A stretch of 35,597 bases of DNA from Streptomyces sabulosicollis (GCF_016103465.1 NZ_JAEEAP010000044.1:1-35597), one strand, 5' to 3'. Shown: positions 1-6,827, counted from the stretch's first letter. Notes: generated by a model from the sequence alone, not told the origin. Numbers and translations: made by a program.

Positions 1-193
1 TCTCCAACGGCACCCCTCGGGCCCGGTGACACCACCCCCCAGGTCATGCGTTCGACAGGGGGGATCAGTCATGCCGGACCCGGAGGCCAGCGGCCCCGTT
101 GCGGAACCGCCAAGAACATAACGGGGGACCCCACACCTGCTCAGTGGATCTCCCCACCCATCTGGCGCCTGACCCGCGGGATGAGTCGACGCC
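1..193. other. 5' edge, no gene seen
   Basis: No convincing coding frame is visible here. A run of six C near 35-40 can pair with a run of six G near 59-64 across a loop of roughly 18 nt, which is a weak hairpin. The stretch lies downstream of the leftward TetR-type gene, so it may hold its terminator, but I cannot single one out. Confidence 0.4.
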
Positions 194-763
194 CTACACC
201 CCGGTTCGGTGCACCAGGCCGTTCAGGATGAGGGCGAGGCCCGCCTCGAACGCCGACTCGTGATCGATCACCGGCACGTCAGCCGGTAGATCCGCGCTGT
301 CACCGGGGCCGGTGTCCGCCTGCTCCTCCAGGACGCTGCCGACCGTGAAGCGGCTGGCGGCCAGCATCGCCATCTGCGCGTCCCGCTCGGGGACTCCGGA
401 AGTCACGAGGAAATCCATCTTGCGGCGGATCCGGTCGAGGTCACCCGTCGGGATGCTGCCGGCGTGGAGGCGTGCGCCGTCCCGGCGCATCAGCAGGGTG
501 CGCCTGAAGCTGCGCGTGTTGTCCGCGAACCAGTCGCGCCAGTCGTCGCCGGGCGTCGGCAGGGGCGCGGTTGCATGGGGTGCCATCGCCGCCTCCGCCA
601 TGGCGGCGAGGAGGTCCTTCTTGGTGCGGAAGTACCAGTAGAGCGATGGCTGCTCCACGTTCAGCCGCTTGGCCAGCCGTCTGGTGCTGACGGCGTCCAG
701 TCCGACCTCGTCGAGCAGACCGAGTGCCTCGGCGATGACGGTCTCACGGTTCATCTTGGTCAC
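194..763 (-). CDS. TetR-type repressor with tetracycline-repressor C-terminal domain
   Basis: A 189-residue one-component regulator. The N-terminal helix-turn-helix (about residues 10-50) contains VEQPSLYWYF, close to the DNA-reading helix of Tn10 TetR. The C-terminal half resembles the TetR_C family: DNTRSFRR and RRDGARLHAG align with the TetR segments carrying Asn82, Phe86 and His100, and VGSVLEEQ aligns with the Glu147 region. Thr103 is replaced by Ser and His139 by Ser. The drug/Mg pocket is therefore partly conserved, which suggests a planar, tetracycline-like inducer; that is inference. It is divergent from a TetX-like monooxygenase and probably represses both genes through the intergenic operators. 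The GTG start has no Shine-Dalgarno, but a TAGATT -10 box lies six bases upstream, so the mRNA is probably leaderless. An alternative start is the ATG at 754. Confidence 0.9.
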   Translation of the reverse strand: MTKMNRETVIAEALGLLDEVGLDAVSTRRLAKRLNVEQPSLYWYFRTKKDLLAAMAEAAMAPHATAPLPTPGDDWRDWFADNTRSFRRTLLMRRDGARLHAGSIPTGDLDRIRRKMDFLVTSGVPERDAQMAMLAASRFTVGSVLEEQADTGPGDSADLPADVPVIDHESAFEAGLALILNGLVHRTGV

Positions 764-764
764 G

Positions 765-820
765 TTGACAATCTATCGCTGATAGACGACTCTTCGAAAG
801 AAATCATTCATCGATAGATT
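765..820. promoter_or_regulatory. Divergent promoter with two tetO-like operators
   Basis: Rightward promoter: TTGACA at 765-770, a 17-bp spacer and GACTCT at 788-793. A perfect palindrome TCTATCGCTGATAGA (772-786) fills the spacer and differs from the Tn10 tet operator core essentially in the central bases. A second, imperfect copy, TCATTCATCGATAGA, lies at 804-818, 32 bp centre to centre from the first. Leftward: TAGATT (complement of 770-775) is a plausible -10 for the repressor and overlaps the first operator. Both promoters should thus be blocked by the bound repressor. The match to tetO is recalled, not computed. Confidence 0.75.
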
Positions 821-833
821 TTGGAGTCTGAGC

Positions 834-2072
834 ATGACAATAGCGTCCCTGCGGATCCTCGTCGCCGGCGCCGGGATCACCGGGCAGGCACTGGCCTTCT
901 GGCTCACGCGGGGCGGCCACCAGGTGACCGTCGCCGAACGCTTCCCGGCGCTGCGAGCCACGGGAGCCCAGGTCGACCTGCGGGGGCAGGGCATCGAGGC
1001 CGTCAAGCGGATGGGACTCCTCGAGGCCGTCCGCAGCAAGCTCGTGGACGAGGCGGGCGTCGCCTTCATCAACTCCCGCGGCAAGGCCAGGGCGACGATC
1101 ATGGCCAACACCTCCGGGCGGGGCCGGCAGACCCTGACCTCCGAGTACGAGATCATGCGCGGGGACCTCGTACACATCCTGAACGACGTGACGAAGGACG
1201 ACGCCGAGTACGTCTTCGGCAAGGGCGTGGACGACTTCGAGCAGGACCCGCACAGGGTCGTCGCGCGCTTCTCCGATGGCTCGTCCGGCGAATTCGACCT
1301 TCTGATCGGCGCGGACGGGCAGGGATCACGCATCCGGCGGATGCTCCTGCCGCAGGGCTCCGACCCGTACTGGCGCGTCGGCATTCATATGGCCTACTGG
1401 TTCGTTCCGCGCATCGCCTCCGACAGCATCATCCGGGACACCTACATGGTCGCGGGCGGCCGTCAGATCATGCGCCGCAGCCACAATGCGACCGAGACCC
1501 AGGTGTACTTCGTGATGCGGGAGGAATCCGAGGAAGCCTCCGCGATCCACCGCGCGCCCGTCGAGCGCCAGCAGGAGTTCTGGGCCGGCCGGTTCCGCGA
1601 CTCCGGATGGCAGACCGAGCGCTTCATCGAGGGCATGAAGACCAGCCCGTTCTTCTACTCCCAGGAGATCGTCCAGGTCCGCACCGACACCTGGTCCAAG
1701 GGCCGCGTGGTCCTGGCCGGCGACGCCGCGCACTGCGCCTCCCCCTACAGCGGCATGGGCATCTCCGCCGGCCTGGTCGGCGCCCACGTCCTGGCCGGCG
1801 AGATCAACCGGCACCCGGGCGACCTGCCCACCGCGCTGGCGAACTACGACCGCGTGCTGCGGCCCTTCGTCAACGAGATCCAGGGCCAAGTCAACCCGCG
1901 CCTGCTGCGCCTGGGCATGCCGATGACCCAGCGTGCGATCGACGTCTTCCAGGCCACCACCGCGCTGGCCTGCTTCCTGCACGTCCCCGACCTCGCCGCG
2001 CGCCTCTCGAAGGAGGACCGCGGCGGCAACTGGCAGCTCCCCGAGAACCCTGCGCCGACCAGCGCCGCCTGA
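834..2072 (+). CDS. FAD-dependent monooxygenase, TetX-like
   Basis: A 412-residue class A flavoprotein monooxygenase. An N-terminal Rossmann GAGITGQALAFWL (about residues 12-24) binds the FAD ADP moiety. GADGQGSRIR (about 160-170) is the conserved DG motif, and VVLAGDAAHCASPYSGMGIS (about 290-310) is the GD motif that contacts the flavin ribityl. These enzymes use NAD(P)H and O2 to hydroxylate aromatic or polyketide substrates. Length and layout fit the TetX group, and the divergent TetR-like repressor with tet-like operators supports a drug-modifying role, although the actual substrate is inferred. Shine-Dalgarno GGAG lies seven bases before the ATG. A strong hairpin follows at 2139-2170. 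A biosynthetic or catabolic hydroxylase is the main alternative. Confidence 0.88.
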   Translation: MTIASLRILVAGAGITGQALAFWLTRGGHQVTVAERFPALRATGAQVDLRGQGIEAVKRMGLLEAVRSKLVDEAGVAFINSRGKARATIMANTSGRGRQTLTSEYEIMRGDLVHILNDVTKDDAEYVFGKGVDDFEQDPHRVVARFSDGSSGEFDLLIGADGQGSRIRRMLLPQGSDPYWRVGIHMAYWFVPRIASDSIIRDTYMVAGGRQIMRRSHNATETQVYFVMREESEEASAIHRAPVERQQEFWAGRFRDSGWQTERFIEGMKTSPFFYSQEIVQVRTDTWSKGRVVLAGDAAHCASPYSGMGISAGLVGAHVLAGEINRHPGDLPTALANYDRVLRPFVNEIQGQVNPRLLRLGMPMTQRAIDVFQATTALACFLHVPDLAARLSKEDRGGNWQLPENPAPTSAA

Positions 2073-2138
2073 AAGCGTCCCGTACACACCCCGAGCGGGT
2101 GGCCCCGGCCAACAGCGCGCGTGTCGCTCGCCGAAACT

Positions 2139-2170
2139 CCCCACTCCGTTGAACGACGGAGCGAGTGGGG
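2139..2170 (+). terminator. Probable terminator after the TetX-like gene
   Basis: CCCCACTC (2139-2146) pairs perfectly with GAGTGGGG (2163-2170), and an inner CTCCGT/ACGGAG pairing is also possible. There is no T-tract, which is common for actinomycete terminators. It lies 67 bp after the stop codon. Further downstream, GACCAC (2230-2235) and GTGGTC (2246-2251) could form a second, weaker hairpin. Confidence 0.6.
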
Positions 2171-2322
2171 TGACGAGCAGCACTGGTCGATTTCAGGGCT
2201 CTGGCCGCGATTTCGTGAATCTGCAGGTCGACCACAATCAGGGTCGTGGTCTGCCCTCCACCAGGGAGGAGTCAGGTCCCCCGGCCCTCACTGGGTGTCG
2301 ATGTCGAACTAATCTTCTGGCC

Positions 2323-2949
2323 ATGGCCTTACGACCTGACGAGTTCTACGACCACGCGCTTACCGCCGCGGATAGTGAGCGGCGGCTCCCGCTCGCGCGC
2401 ATGACAGGGTGGGATATCAGCCCGTTCGAACCGGACGGATTGCGCGTCGCGCCGCTGCGCCCTCCGGTTCTGCCCGAGCCTCCACGACGCGGCGAGGACC
2501 CGTCGAACTGCGAGGCGTGCCGTGACCGAGGCGATGGGATCTGGTTCAACGACCGTTGGCGGCTCACCCGGATCACGGGAGTTGGTGTGCCGCTGGTGCT
2601 CATGCTGCATCCGCGTGAGCACTATGACATGGCTGACCTGCCCGATGAGCTGGCAGCCGAGCTGGGGGTCCTGTCCACTCACGTCGTCCGCCATGTGCAG
2701 GCCCTGCCACACATTTCGCGAGCCCATGTCTACCGCATCGGAGATGGAGGCGTACACCTGCACATCTGGTTCTTCGCCCGGCCCGAGGGACAGACTCAGC
2801 TGCGCGGATCATGGATGCCCGTTTGGGACGATCTGCTGCCGGAATACCCAGCAGATGTTGCAGAGGCAGATGCGGCGATCGTGGCAGACGCGTTGGTCGC
2901 CTCCATCGGAGGTCGTCGCTCTGCTGCCAGCGAATCGCCGCACGACTGA
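2323..2949 (+). CDS. HIT-like protein, hypothetical
   Basis: A 208-residue soluble protein. Near the C-terminus GGVHLHIWFFARP resembles the histidine-rich strand of HIT-superfamily nucleotide hydrolases/transferases (H-phi-H-phi pattern), and the upstream SRAHVYRIG segment fits a HIT fold. A CEAC pair at about residues 66-69 could bind zinc, as in some HIT proteins. I recall similar Streptomyces proteins annotated as hypothetical or HIT-like; the substrate is unknown. No Shine-Dalgarno precedes the ATG, but TAATCT (2310-2315) lies seven bases upstream, so a leaderless mRNA is possible. It stands alone between a terminator and an IS remnant. Canonical HIT activity is uncertain because the full H-x-H-x-H-x-x triad is not clear. 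Confidence 0.7.
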   Translation: MALRPDEFYDHALTAADSERRLPLARMTGWDISPFEPDGLRVAPLRPPVLPEPPRRGEDPSNCEACRDRGDGIWFNDRWRLTRITGVGVPLVLMLHPREHYDMADLPDELAAELGVLSTHVVRHVQALPHISRAHVYRIGDGGVHLHIWFFARPEGQTQLRGSWMPVWDDLLPEYPADVAEADAAIVADALVASIGGRRSAASESPHD

Positions 2950-2956
2950 TCACTGG

Positions 2957-2971
2957 CCGCAGTTCCGTGAA
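2957..2971 (+). repeat. Left terminal inverted repeat of ISL3 remnant
   Basis: CCGCAGTTCCGTGAA is the exact reverse complement of 3458-3472. The truncated transposase frame stops three bases inside this repeat, at 2974-2976. Confidence 0.75.
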
Positions 2972-2973
2972 GG

Positions 2974-3405
2974 TCATGGCTGGGTGAGCAGGGTCCGGCC
3001 CGCGGCCAACCGCAGACGGCGGCACAGCCGTGCGGCCGGACGGACGCCTAGCTCGACGGCGATCGACCGCAGCCAGCCCGTCAGCCCGACGCTGGAGCGG
3101 CGGTGCCGCTCGGTCAGCCCGCCGACCTGCTCGACGAACGTCCTACGGGAACAGCTCCTGCGGTCGCAGAAGTACCGGCGTACCCGGAGTCGGACCACGA
3201 CCCGGCGGAATACCAACGGCCGCTCATACAGGGTGCGTTGGTACGAGCTGTGCACACGTTGCGCCTGCTTCCGGCAGTCCGGGCACCGGCCCGGGCGACC
3301 GGTGGACGCCGCCTCCACCACCAAGCCGCCGGAGGAATCGCTGACGCGCTCCACTCGCACATCGATTCCGGGAAACAGCACATCCTCGGCCGTCTTGCTC
3401 GCCAT
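2974..3405 (-). pseudogene. Truncated ISL3 transposase (N-terminal fragment)
   Basis: About 143 residues from ATG 3405. The C-x-x-C zinc-ribbon segment CPDCRKQAQRVHSSYQRTL is followed by a second cysteine pair (YFCDRRSC) and a helix-turn-helix, the normal N-terminal order of ISL3 transposases. The frame ends after LAAGRTLLTQP: the family-typical start of the catalytic DDE domain, expected right after AAGRT, is absent. Loss of the catalytic domain means the protein cannot transpose the element, although it could still bind the terminal repeats. The upstream ATG at 3501 adds about 32 residues that lie outside the usual family start. Confidence 0.75.
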
Positions 3406-3457
3406 GGCAGGGAACACCCTGCTGAAACGATCCCTCGTTCCGCCCCTGACCTGGGGA

Positions 3458-3472
3458 TTCACGGAACTGCGG
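3458..3472 (-). repeat. Right terminal inverted repeat of ISL3 remnant
   Basis: TTCACGGAACTGCGG, the exact complement of 2957-2971. The following bases to 3480 read GGCTCTGT on the minus strand, which looks like the true element tip. Confidence 0.75.
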
Positions 3473-3507
3473 ACAGAGCCGATTTCAGGGATCCCCATCA
3501 AAGACCC

Positions 3508-3773
3508 GCACGCTGCTCAGCGAAGGCAAGCGTGCGCGGCCGCATCGCGCACAAAGGCGAGAAGGTGCCCATCCAGCCAGTCAGCGTTGGCACGTCGAAC
3601 GCGCCCACGCCTGGCAGAACGCCTTCTACCGACTCGCCCGCTGCTACGAGCGGCGCGCCACCGTCATCGACGCATTCTTCGACCTCGCCGACATGATGAT
3701 CACCGTACGTAGCCTGATCCGACGGGCATGGACGACTCACCGCTGGAACGAACGCCCGAACCGCCAACCATGA
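3508..3773 (+). pseudogene. IS5-family transposase C-terminal remnant
   Basis: Three reading frames must be stitched together: RTLLSEG, then VRGRIAHKGEKVPIQ, then RWHVERAHAWQNAFYRLARC running to the stop at 3771-3773 (ending in ERPNRQP). This order and the RWxVERxHAW segment with its glutamate match the end of IS5-group DDE transposases, where that glutamate is the last catalytic residue. The rest of the gene is missing and two frameshifts are present, so it is dead. It abuts the right end of the ISL3 remnant, suggesting that ISL3 inserted into or next to an older IS5-type copy. Confidence 0.7.
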
Positions 3774-3922
3774 CCGCACGCCTATCCGAGCGACCTCTTA
3801 CGGACCCCGACCCGGCGGATCGTGGAAGATGTCGGCCAGGGAACGCTTTTTGCGCGCGAACTGTATGGCTTGGAGCATTTCGCCGGAGGAAAATAAAAAT
3901 GTTGATTCGGTCGACCCGAGGG

Positions 3923-4291
3923 CTAGTCATCCGCCATGTTCACCAGAAAGGTCCGGTTGACGTCAATTAGGCGATCAAGTGCTTCTCTGGCGGCGATCAG
4001 GCCGTCAATTGTGGATGAAAGGCGGGTTCGCTCCTGATTCATTGCGGTCAAGGCTTGCCTAGCTCTGTCCATGTTGGGCTCCGTCATGCAGGGGACCATC
4101 TCAGCGATGGTTCTGCTGGACATGCCGGCGGCCAGGAACATCTGAATCAGCGCCACCCGCTGGACGTGATCGTCGTCGTAGCACCGCTGGCCACTGGGGG
4201 ATCTTGTGCTGACCAGCAAGCCCTGCTGCTCGTAGTAGCGCAGTGATCGACGGCTTGCTCCTGTCCGGGCGGACAGTTCACCGATCCGCAT
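3923..4291 (-). CDS. MerR-family transcriptional regulator
   Basis: About 122 residues from ATG 4291. The start MRIGELSARTGASRRSLRYY is the classic MerR winged helix-turn-helix, followed by YEQQGLL, the wing, and a long dimerisation helix (about residues 75-110). No cysteine cluster or large effector domain is seen, so this is a short MerR of the small-molecule or stress type with unknown inducer. GAGGGG sits seven bases before this ATG, which favours it over the GTG at 4318. It is divergent from an EthD-domain gene, and the 144-bp gap between them contains two palindromes, so it probably controls that gene. Confidence 0.85.
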   Translation of the reverse strand: MRIGELSARTGASRRSLRYYEQQGLLVSTRSPSGQRCYDDDHVQRVALIQMFLAAGMSSRTIAEMVPCMTEPNMDRARQALTAMNQERTRLSSTIDGLIAAREALDRLIDVNRTFLVNMADD

Positions 4292-4330
4292 CTCAACCCC
4301 TCGTGTGCATTGGGTCACAGCTACTTGCCT

Positions 4331-4361
4331 TTGACATCGATGTGAGCGTTTAGGTTAACCC
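4331..4361 (+). promoter_or_regulatory. Probable MerR-controlled promoter of EthD gene
   Basis: TTGACA (4331-4336) is a clear -35 element. Two perfect palindromes follow: ACATCGATGT at 4334-4343 and GGTTAACC at 4353-4360. MerR proteins bind dyads in over-long 19-20 bp spacers. A 19-bp spacer would put the -10 at TAACCC (4356-4361), which is a poor match, so the exact -10 is uncertain. Confidence 0.4.
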
Positions 4362-4435
4362 TATGGCTCGCGACCCGCTGCCAGGGCATCCGGTCGCCGG
4401 CCTCTCGCATCCGCGAGCACGAAAGGGAGAAGCCC

Positions 4436-4771
4436 GTGATCAAGTTTGTTTTCATGATCAACCGTATCGATGGGATGACCTTCGAGGAATTCGTTGAGCA
4501 TCACCGAAACCGCCACACCCCGTTGTTCACGTCGATTCCGGAGGCGCGGCGGTACGTGAAGAAGTACACCGTCTCCCACCCAGTGCCCGCTGAAGGCTAT
4601 CCGAGTCCCGCCTACGACGGCATCACTGAAATCTGGTTTGAAAGCTGGGCGGACCACGACGCCTTCTTCGCGTCTAAGAATTACAAGGAGTTGGTGAACC
4701 CGGACGAGAGTAAGTTCATCGATATGAATGCGGTGGCGGTAATGGTCACTGAAGAAAAGGTTGTGATCTAG
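4436..4771 (+). CDS. EthD-domain protein
   Basis: A 111-residue small alpha/beta-barrel-type protein. MIKFVFMINRIDGMTFEEF at the start, the HHRNRHTPL segment (about residues 21-29) and the EIWFESWADHDAFF segment (about 63-77) are typical of the EthD/dimeric ferredoxin-like family. That family includes small proteins accompanying cytochrome P450 ether degradation and polyketide or aromatic oxidation enzymes. The histidine in HH-x-x-x-H is the usual conserved active-site candidate. The start is GTG with AAGGGAG about six bases upstream. A short hairpin (CTCGC/GCGAG near 4404-4417) sits in the leader. It converges on the NHLP-like operon and could act on the same substrate, but nothing in the sequence proves that. 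Confidence 0.8.
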   Translation: MIKFVFMINRIDGMTFEEFVEHHRNRHTPLFTSIPEARRYVKKYTVSHPVPAEGYPSPAYDGITEIWFESWADHDAFFASKNYKELVNPDESKFIDMNAVAVMVTEEKVVI

Positions 4772-4790
4772 TCCTTTGGGATGTGCGCTT

Positions 4791-4813
4791 CCTGCCGCGG
4801 GGGATGCGGCGGG
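4791..4813 (+). terminator. Hairpin after the EthD gene
   Basis: CCTGCCGC (4791-4798), a 7-nt loop, then GCGGCGGG (4806-4813). This gives eight pairs including one G-U, 20 bp after the EthD stop. Confidence 0.55.
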
Positions 4814-4847
4814 TCATCAACGTGAGCGCAGGCACCGGTCTTTCCGA

Positions 4848-4877
4848 TGATCACAGAGCGTCGCAACTCCGTGATCA
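4848..4877. terminator. Bidirectional hairpin between convergent genes
   Basis: TGATCAC (4848-4854) pairs with GTGATCA (4871-4877); after one mismatch GAG/CTC extends the stem. The right arm contains the stop codon of the hydrolase gene. Its position between two convergent genes suggests termination in both directions. Confidence 0.5.
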
Positions 4878-5621
4878 GCAGGTCCTGTGCTTGTCTTGAG
4901 GCTGGGGGTGCCACTGCCGCGCCTCTCCGCGCGACCTTATTATCCGGCCGAGCACCGCGCATAGGCCCTCGGAGTCGGTGATGGGTGCCATATGGCCAGC
5001 GTCTTGGACGGTCAGGAGTCGGGCCCCGCGCCGCAGCGCTGTCTCCGCCGCGTCGGCGAAGAACGGAGACGCTTCGCACCGTATGTATGTCTGCGGTGGA
5101 TGAGGGTGGCCGGTCGCGGGGCCCGGCAGGGGCTCCTCGTGGGTGGCGCGGTTCATCGGCCGTGCCAGGGAGGTCACCCACTCCAGGTCCGCCGCCGCGA
5201 GCCCCATCGCCTCGAACCCGAAGGGTGGAATCAGCCATGCCTCCCGCTCCGGCCGCACAGCGGCAGCGGCATCGCACGCGTCGCGCAGGACGGGTTGGAG
5301 GTCGAAGGCGGACTGGCCGGGCAAGGGAAAGTACGCGTCCACATACACAAGTTGTCCGATGTGCTGCGGTCGCGTGTTTCCGGCACCGGCGATGACCATG
5401 CCTCCGTAGCTGTGGCCCACCAGGATCACGTTGGTGAGATCATGGTGGCTGTCGATCAGAGCGACAATCTCGGCGATATGCGCGCTCAAACCGACACCGG
5501 GTCCCGCTGGGGCGAGTGAGGGGCACAGGACGGTGTGGCCGGACGCCCGCAGCCGGGGGGCAACCCGCTCCCACGCCCATCCTCCGAGCCAGGAACCGTG
5601 CACGAGAACGAAGGTGGCCAT
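4875..5621 (-). CDS. Alpha/beta hydrolase, esterase-like
   Basis: A 248-residue alpha/beta-hydrolase. FVLVHGSWLGGWAWE (about residues 4-18) is the oxyanion-hole HG region, GHSYGG (70-75) carries nucleophile Ser71, and DAGHMAP carries His210. The layout matches the plant methyl-salicylate-esterase/hydroxynitrile-lyase-like family. The Met after His210, rather than Lys, points to esterase rather than lyase chemistry. The usual acid at the YIRCxxD position appears as Ser (YIRCEAS), so the acid may be the nearby Glu, or the triad may be altered. The ATG overlaps the previous stop as TGATG, so it is translationally coupled to the NHLP-like gene and is last in the four-gene operon. It may hydrolyse an ester or lactone produced by the operon monooxygenase (inference). 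Confidence 0.85.
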   Translation of the reverse strand: MATFVLVHGSWLGGWAWERVAPRLRASGHTVLCPSLAPAGPGVGLSAHIAEIVALIDSHHDLTNVILVGHSYGGMVIAGAGNTRPQHIGQLVYVDAYFPLPGQSAFDLQPVLRDACDAAAAVRPEREAWLIPPFGFEAMGLAAADLEWVTSLARPMNRATHEEPLPGPATGHPHPPQTYIRCEASPFFADAAETALRRGARLLTVQDAGHMAPITDSEGLCAVLGRIIRSRGEARQWHPQPQDKHRTC

Positions 5622-5977
5622 CAGGTCTCCGACTCGGCCTTGGCCGCCCAGGAGAAGCGGATGTCCCGCAGAATCCACTTCAGACGGTCGTCGGGGATCA
5701 GGAACCCGCCGATTCCGGACGAGAACAACACGTCGTACACGCGCTGGGACACCTCGGTGAGCCGCTCTGCGAAGTCCTCGTCGTCCTCCGGTTTCGCGGG
5801 GAGCAGGATGACGATGGTGTCGTCCTGCTGTTCCACTGCCTCGATGGCGAAGTTCCCGCTCGGGCTGTGGCCCGACTCCTCGCACAGGACTGCTTTCGGG
5901 TCGGCGACAAGCCTTTCCCGGTAAACGCTGTCGTTGACGAGCCGGAGTGTGTGGACGGTGCCGGCGTCATGCTTCAT
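5621..5977 (-). CDS. Stand-alone NHLP-like small protein
   Basis: A 118-residue protein. Residues about 12-61 (NDSVYRERLVADPKAVL, then DDTIVILLPAK) follow the pattern of the nitrile-hydratase-alpha-like leader domain: helix, 'DPxAxL' element, then two strands ending in LPP or LPA. The tail (62-118) is acidic, then carries IPDDRLKWILRDIRFSWAAK (94-113), which closely echoes MPERLKTELLAMRRSFHQAK at the end of the preceding gene. There is no double-Gly cleavage site, no Cys-rich core and no nitrile hydratase metal motif. It overlaps the preceding gene by 11 bp and has its own GGAGC Shine-Dalgarno. I do not know its function; paired expression and a shared tail suggest a partner subunit of the RidA-NHLP fusion. 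Confidence 0.8.
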   Translation of the reverse strand: MKHDAGTVHTLRLVNDSVYRERLVADPKAVLCEESGHSPSGNFAIEAVEQQDDTIVILLPAKPEDDEDFAERLTEVSQRVYDVLFSSGIGGFLIPDDRLKWILRDIRFSWAAKAESET

Positions 5978-6827
5978 GGTTGCTCCGCTTCGCCATGGTG
6001 CCGGTCTTGGCCTGGTGGAAACTGCGGCGCATGGCCAGCAGTTCGGTCTTGAGCCGTTCGGGCATCATCCAGACGAAGTTGTCCCCGCTGCGCCATAGAT
6101 CCATCAGGTTCACGGGCTCACGGCGGTCGGGTTCGTCCGGCCGCTTCGCGGGTGGGACGACGTAGTACAGCGTATTGCGTTTCTGTAGCCTGACCTGCAC
6201 CTTGACCCCCGGGGCCACGTGCACTCCCATCGACGCCAGGGCCTTCAAGGGCTCGTGCTCCAGTTGCTCGGCGAAGCCCGGGTCCTCCCAGGCACGGCGG
6301 GTGAGCGCCGCTTCGAGATCCTGGTCCTCGCTCCGGGCGGGTGTCCTGCGGATGCCGCCGGGCTCGTGTGCCCCGGCACACTCGCTCACCGCGGTGTCGC
6401 CGGTCGGTACCGTTCGGCCATGGCTCCCTCCCATGGGAAGCGCGGCGGTCACCTCGACCTCGAGCAGGCATGCCGGTGCGAACAGCGAAGCCACGCCCAC
6501 CAGCGTGCTTGCGGGTGCTTCCCCGACACCGGCCCGCAGCGGCCCGAAGATCGCGGGCAGCAGCTGCGGGGTGTAGTCCACGACGTAGACGGTCTCTTTG
6601 ATGATGTCGCTCCGGGTGGCGCCGACCGCAGCGAGTGAGGCGTCGAGGTTGCGGGCGATCTGTGCCGCCTGGGCCTGGTGGTCGCCGGGACCCACCAGCC
6701 GTCCCTCCGCATCCCAGGCCACCTGCCCGGACAGATGGGCGAGACGTGTTCCGTCGACGGTGACGACCTGGGTGATCTGGTCGGACGGGTTGTGAACGGA
6801 CGGTGGATTGACGCGGTTCACGGGCAT
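5967..6827 (-). CDS. RidA-domain / NHLP-like fusion protein
   Basis: A 286-residue two-domain protein. Residues about 1-131 are a RidA/YjgF domain (RLAHLSGQVAWDAEG, then QIARNLDASLAAVG, then APASTLVGVASLF). RidA proteins hydrolyse enamine/imine intermediates and form trimers. Here the catalytic arginine expected in the VARLP-like motif is Ser114, so classical deaminase activity is doubtful. A loose linker (132-168) leads to an NHLP-like domain (about 170-226: RRAWEDPGFAEQLEHEPLKA, ending TLYYVVPP). A tail (227-286) carries MPERLKTELLAMRRSFHQAK, shared with the next gene. AAAGGAG precedes the ATG, and only 12 bp separate it from the monooxygenase. I do not recognise this fusion as a named system. 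Confidence 0.82.
   Translation of the reverse strand: MPVNRVNPPSVHNPSDQITQVVTVDGTRLAHLSGQVAWDAEGRLVGPGDHQAQAAQIARNLDASLAAVGATRSDIIKETVYVVDYTPQLLPAIFGPLRAGVGEAPASTLVGVASLFAPACLLEVEVTAALPMGGSHGRTVPTGDTAVSECAGAHEPGGIRRTPARSEDQDLEAALTRRAWEDPGFAEQLEHEPLKALASMGVHVAPGVKVQVRLQKRNTLYYVVPPAKRPDEPDRREPVNLMDLWRSGDNFVWMMPERLKTELLAMRRSFHQAKTGTMAKRSNHEA

Larger units (their letters stand above)
2950..3480 (-). mobile_element. Internally deleted ISL3-family element
   Basis: A perfect 15-bp inverted repeat bounds this segment: CCGCAGTTCCGTGAA at 2957-2971 and its complement at 3458-3472, with weaker similarity continuing outward to about 3480 (GGCTCTGT reading inward). Between them lies only the N-terminal zinc-finger/HTH part of an ISL3 transposase; a full ISL3 element is usually well over 1 kb. 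The element looks like a non-autonomous deletion derivative. Flanking target duplications of the usual 8 bp were not identified. Confidence 0.7.

Noticed and set aside
4363-4490. Upstream small frame in the EthD leader starting at ATG 4363
   Set aside because: No Shine-Dalgarno, and it runs out of frame into the EthD gene; its composition is not distinctive.
4875-5621. Hydroxynitrile lyase
   Set aside because: The residue after the catalytic His is Met rather than the Lys needed for cyanohydrin chemistry, so an esterase is more likely.
5967-6827. RidA-NHLP fusion as a classical proteusin RiPP precursor
   Set aside because: No double-Gly or Ala-x-Ala cleavage site, no Cys/Ser/Thr-rich variable core, and no radical-SAM, LanM, YcaO or peptidase-transporter gene in the window.
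5621-6827. Functional nitrile hydratase subunits
   Set aside because: The characteristic metal-binding Cys motif (C-x-x-C-S-C) is absent from both NHLP-like proteins.
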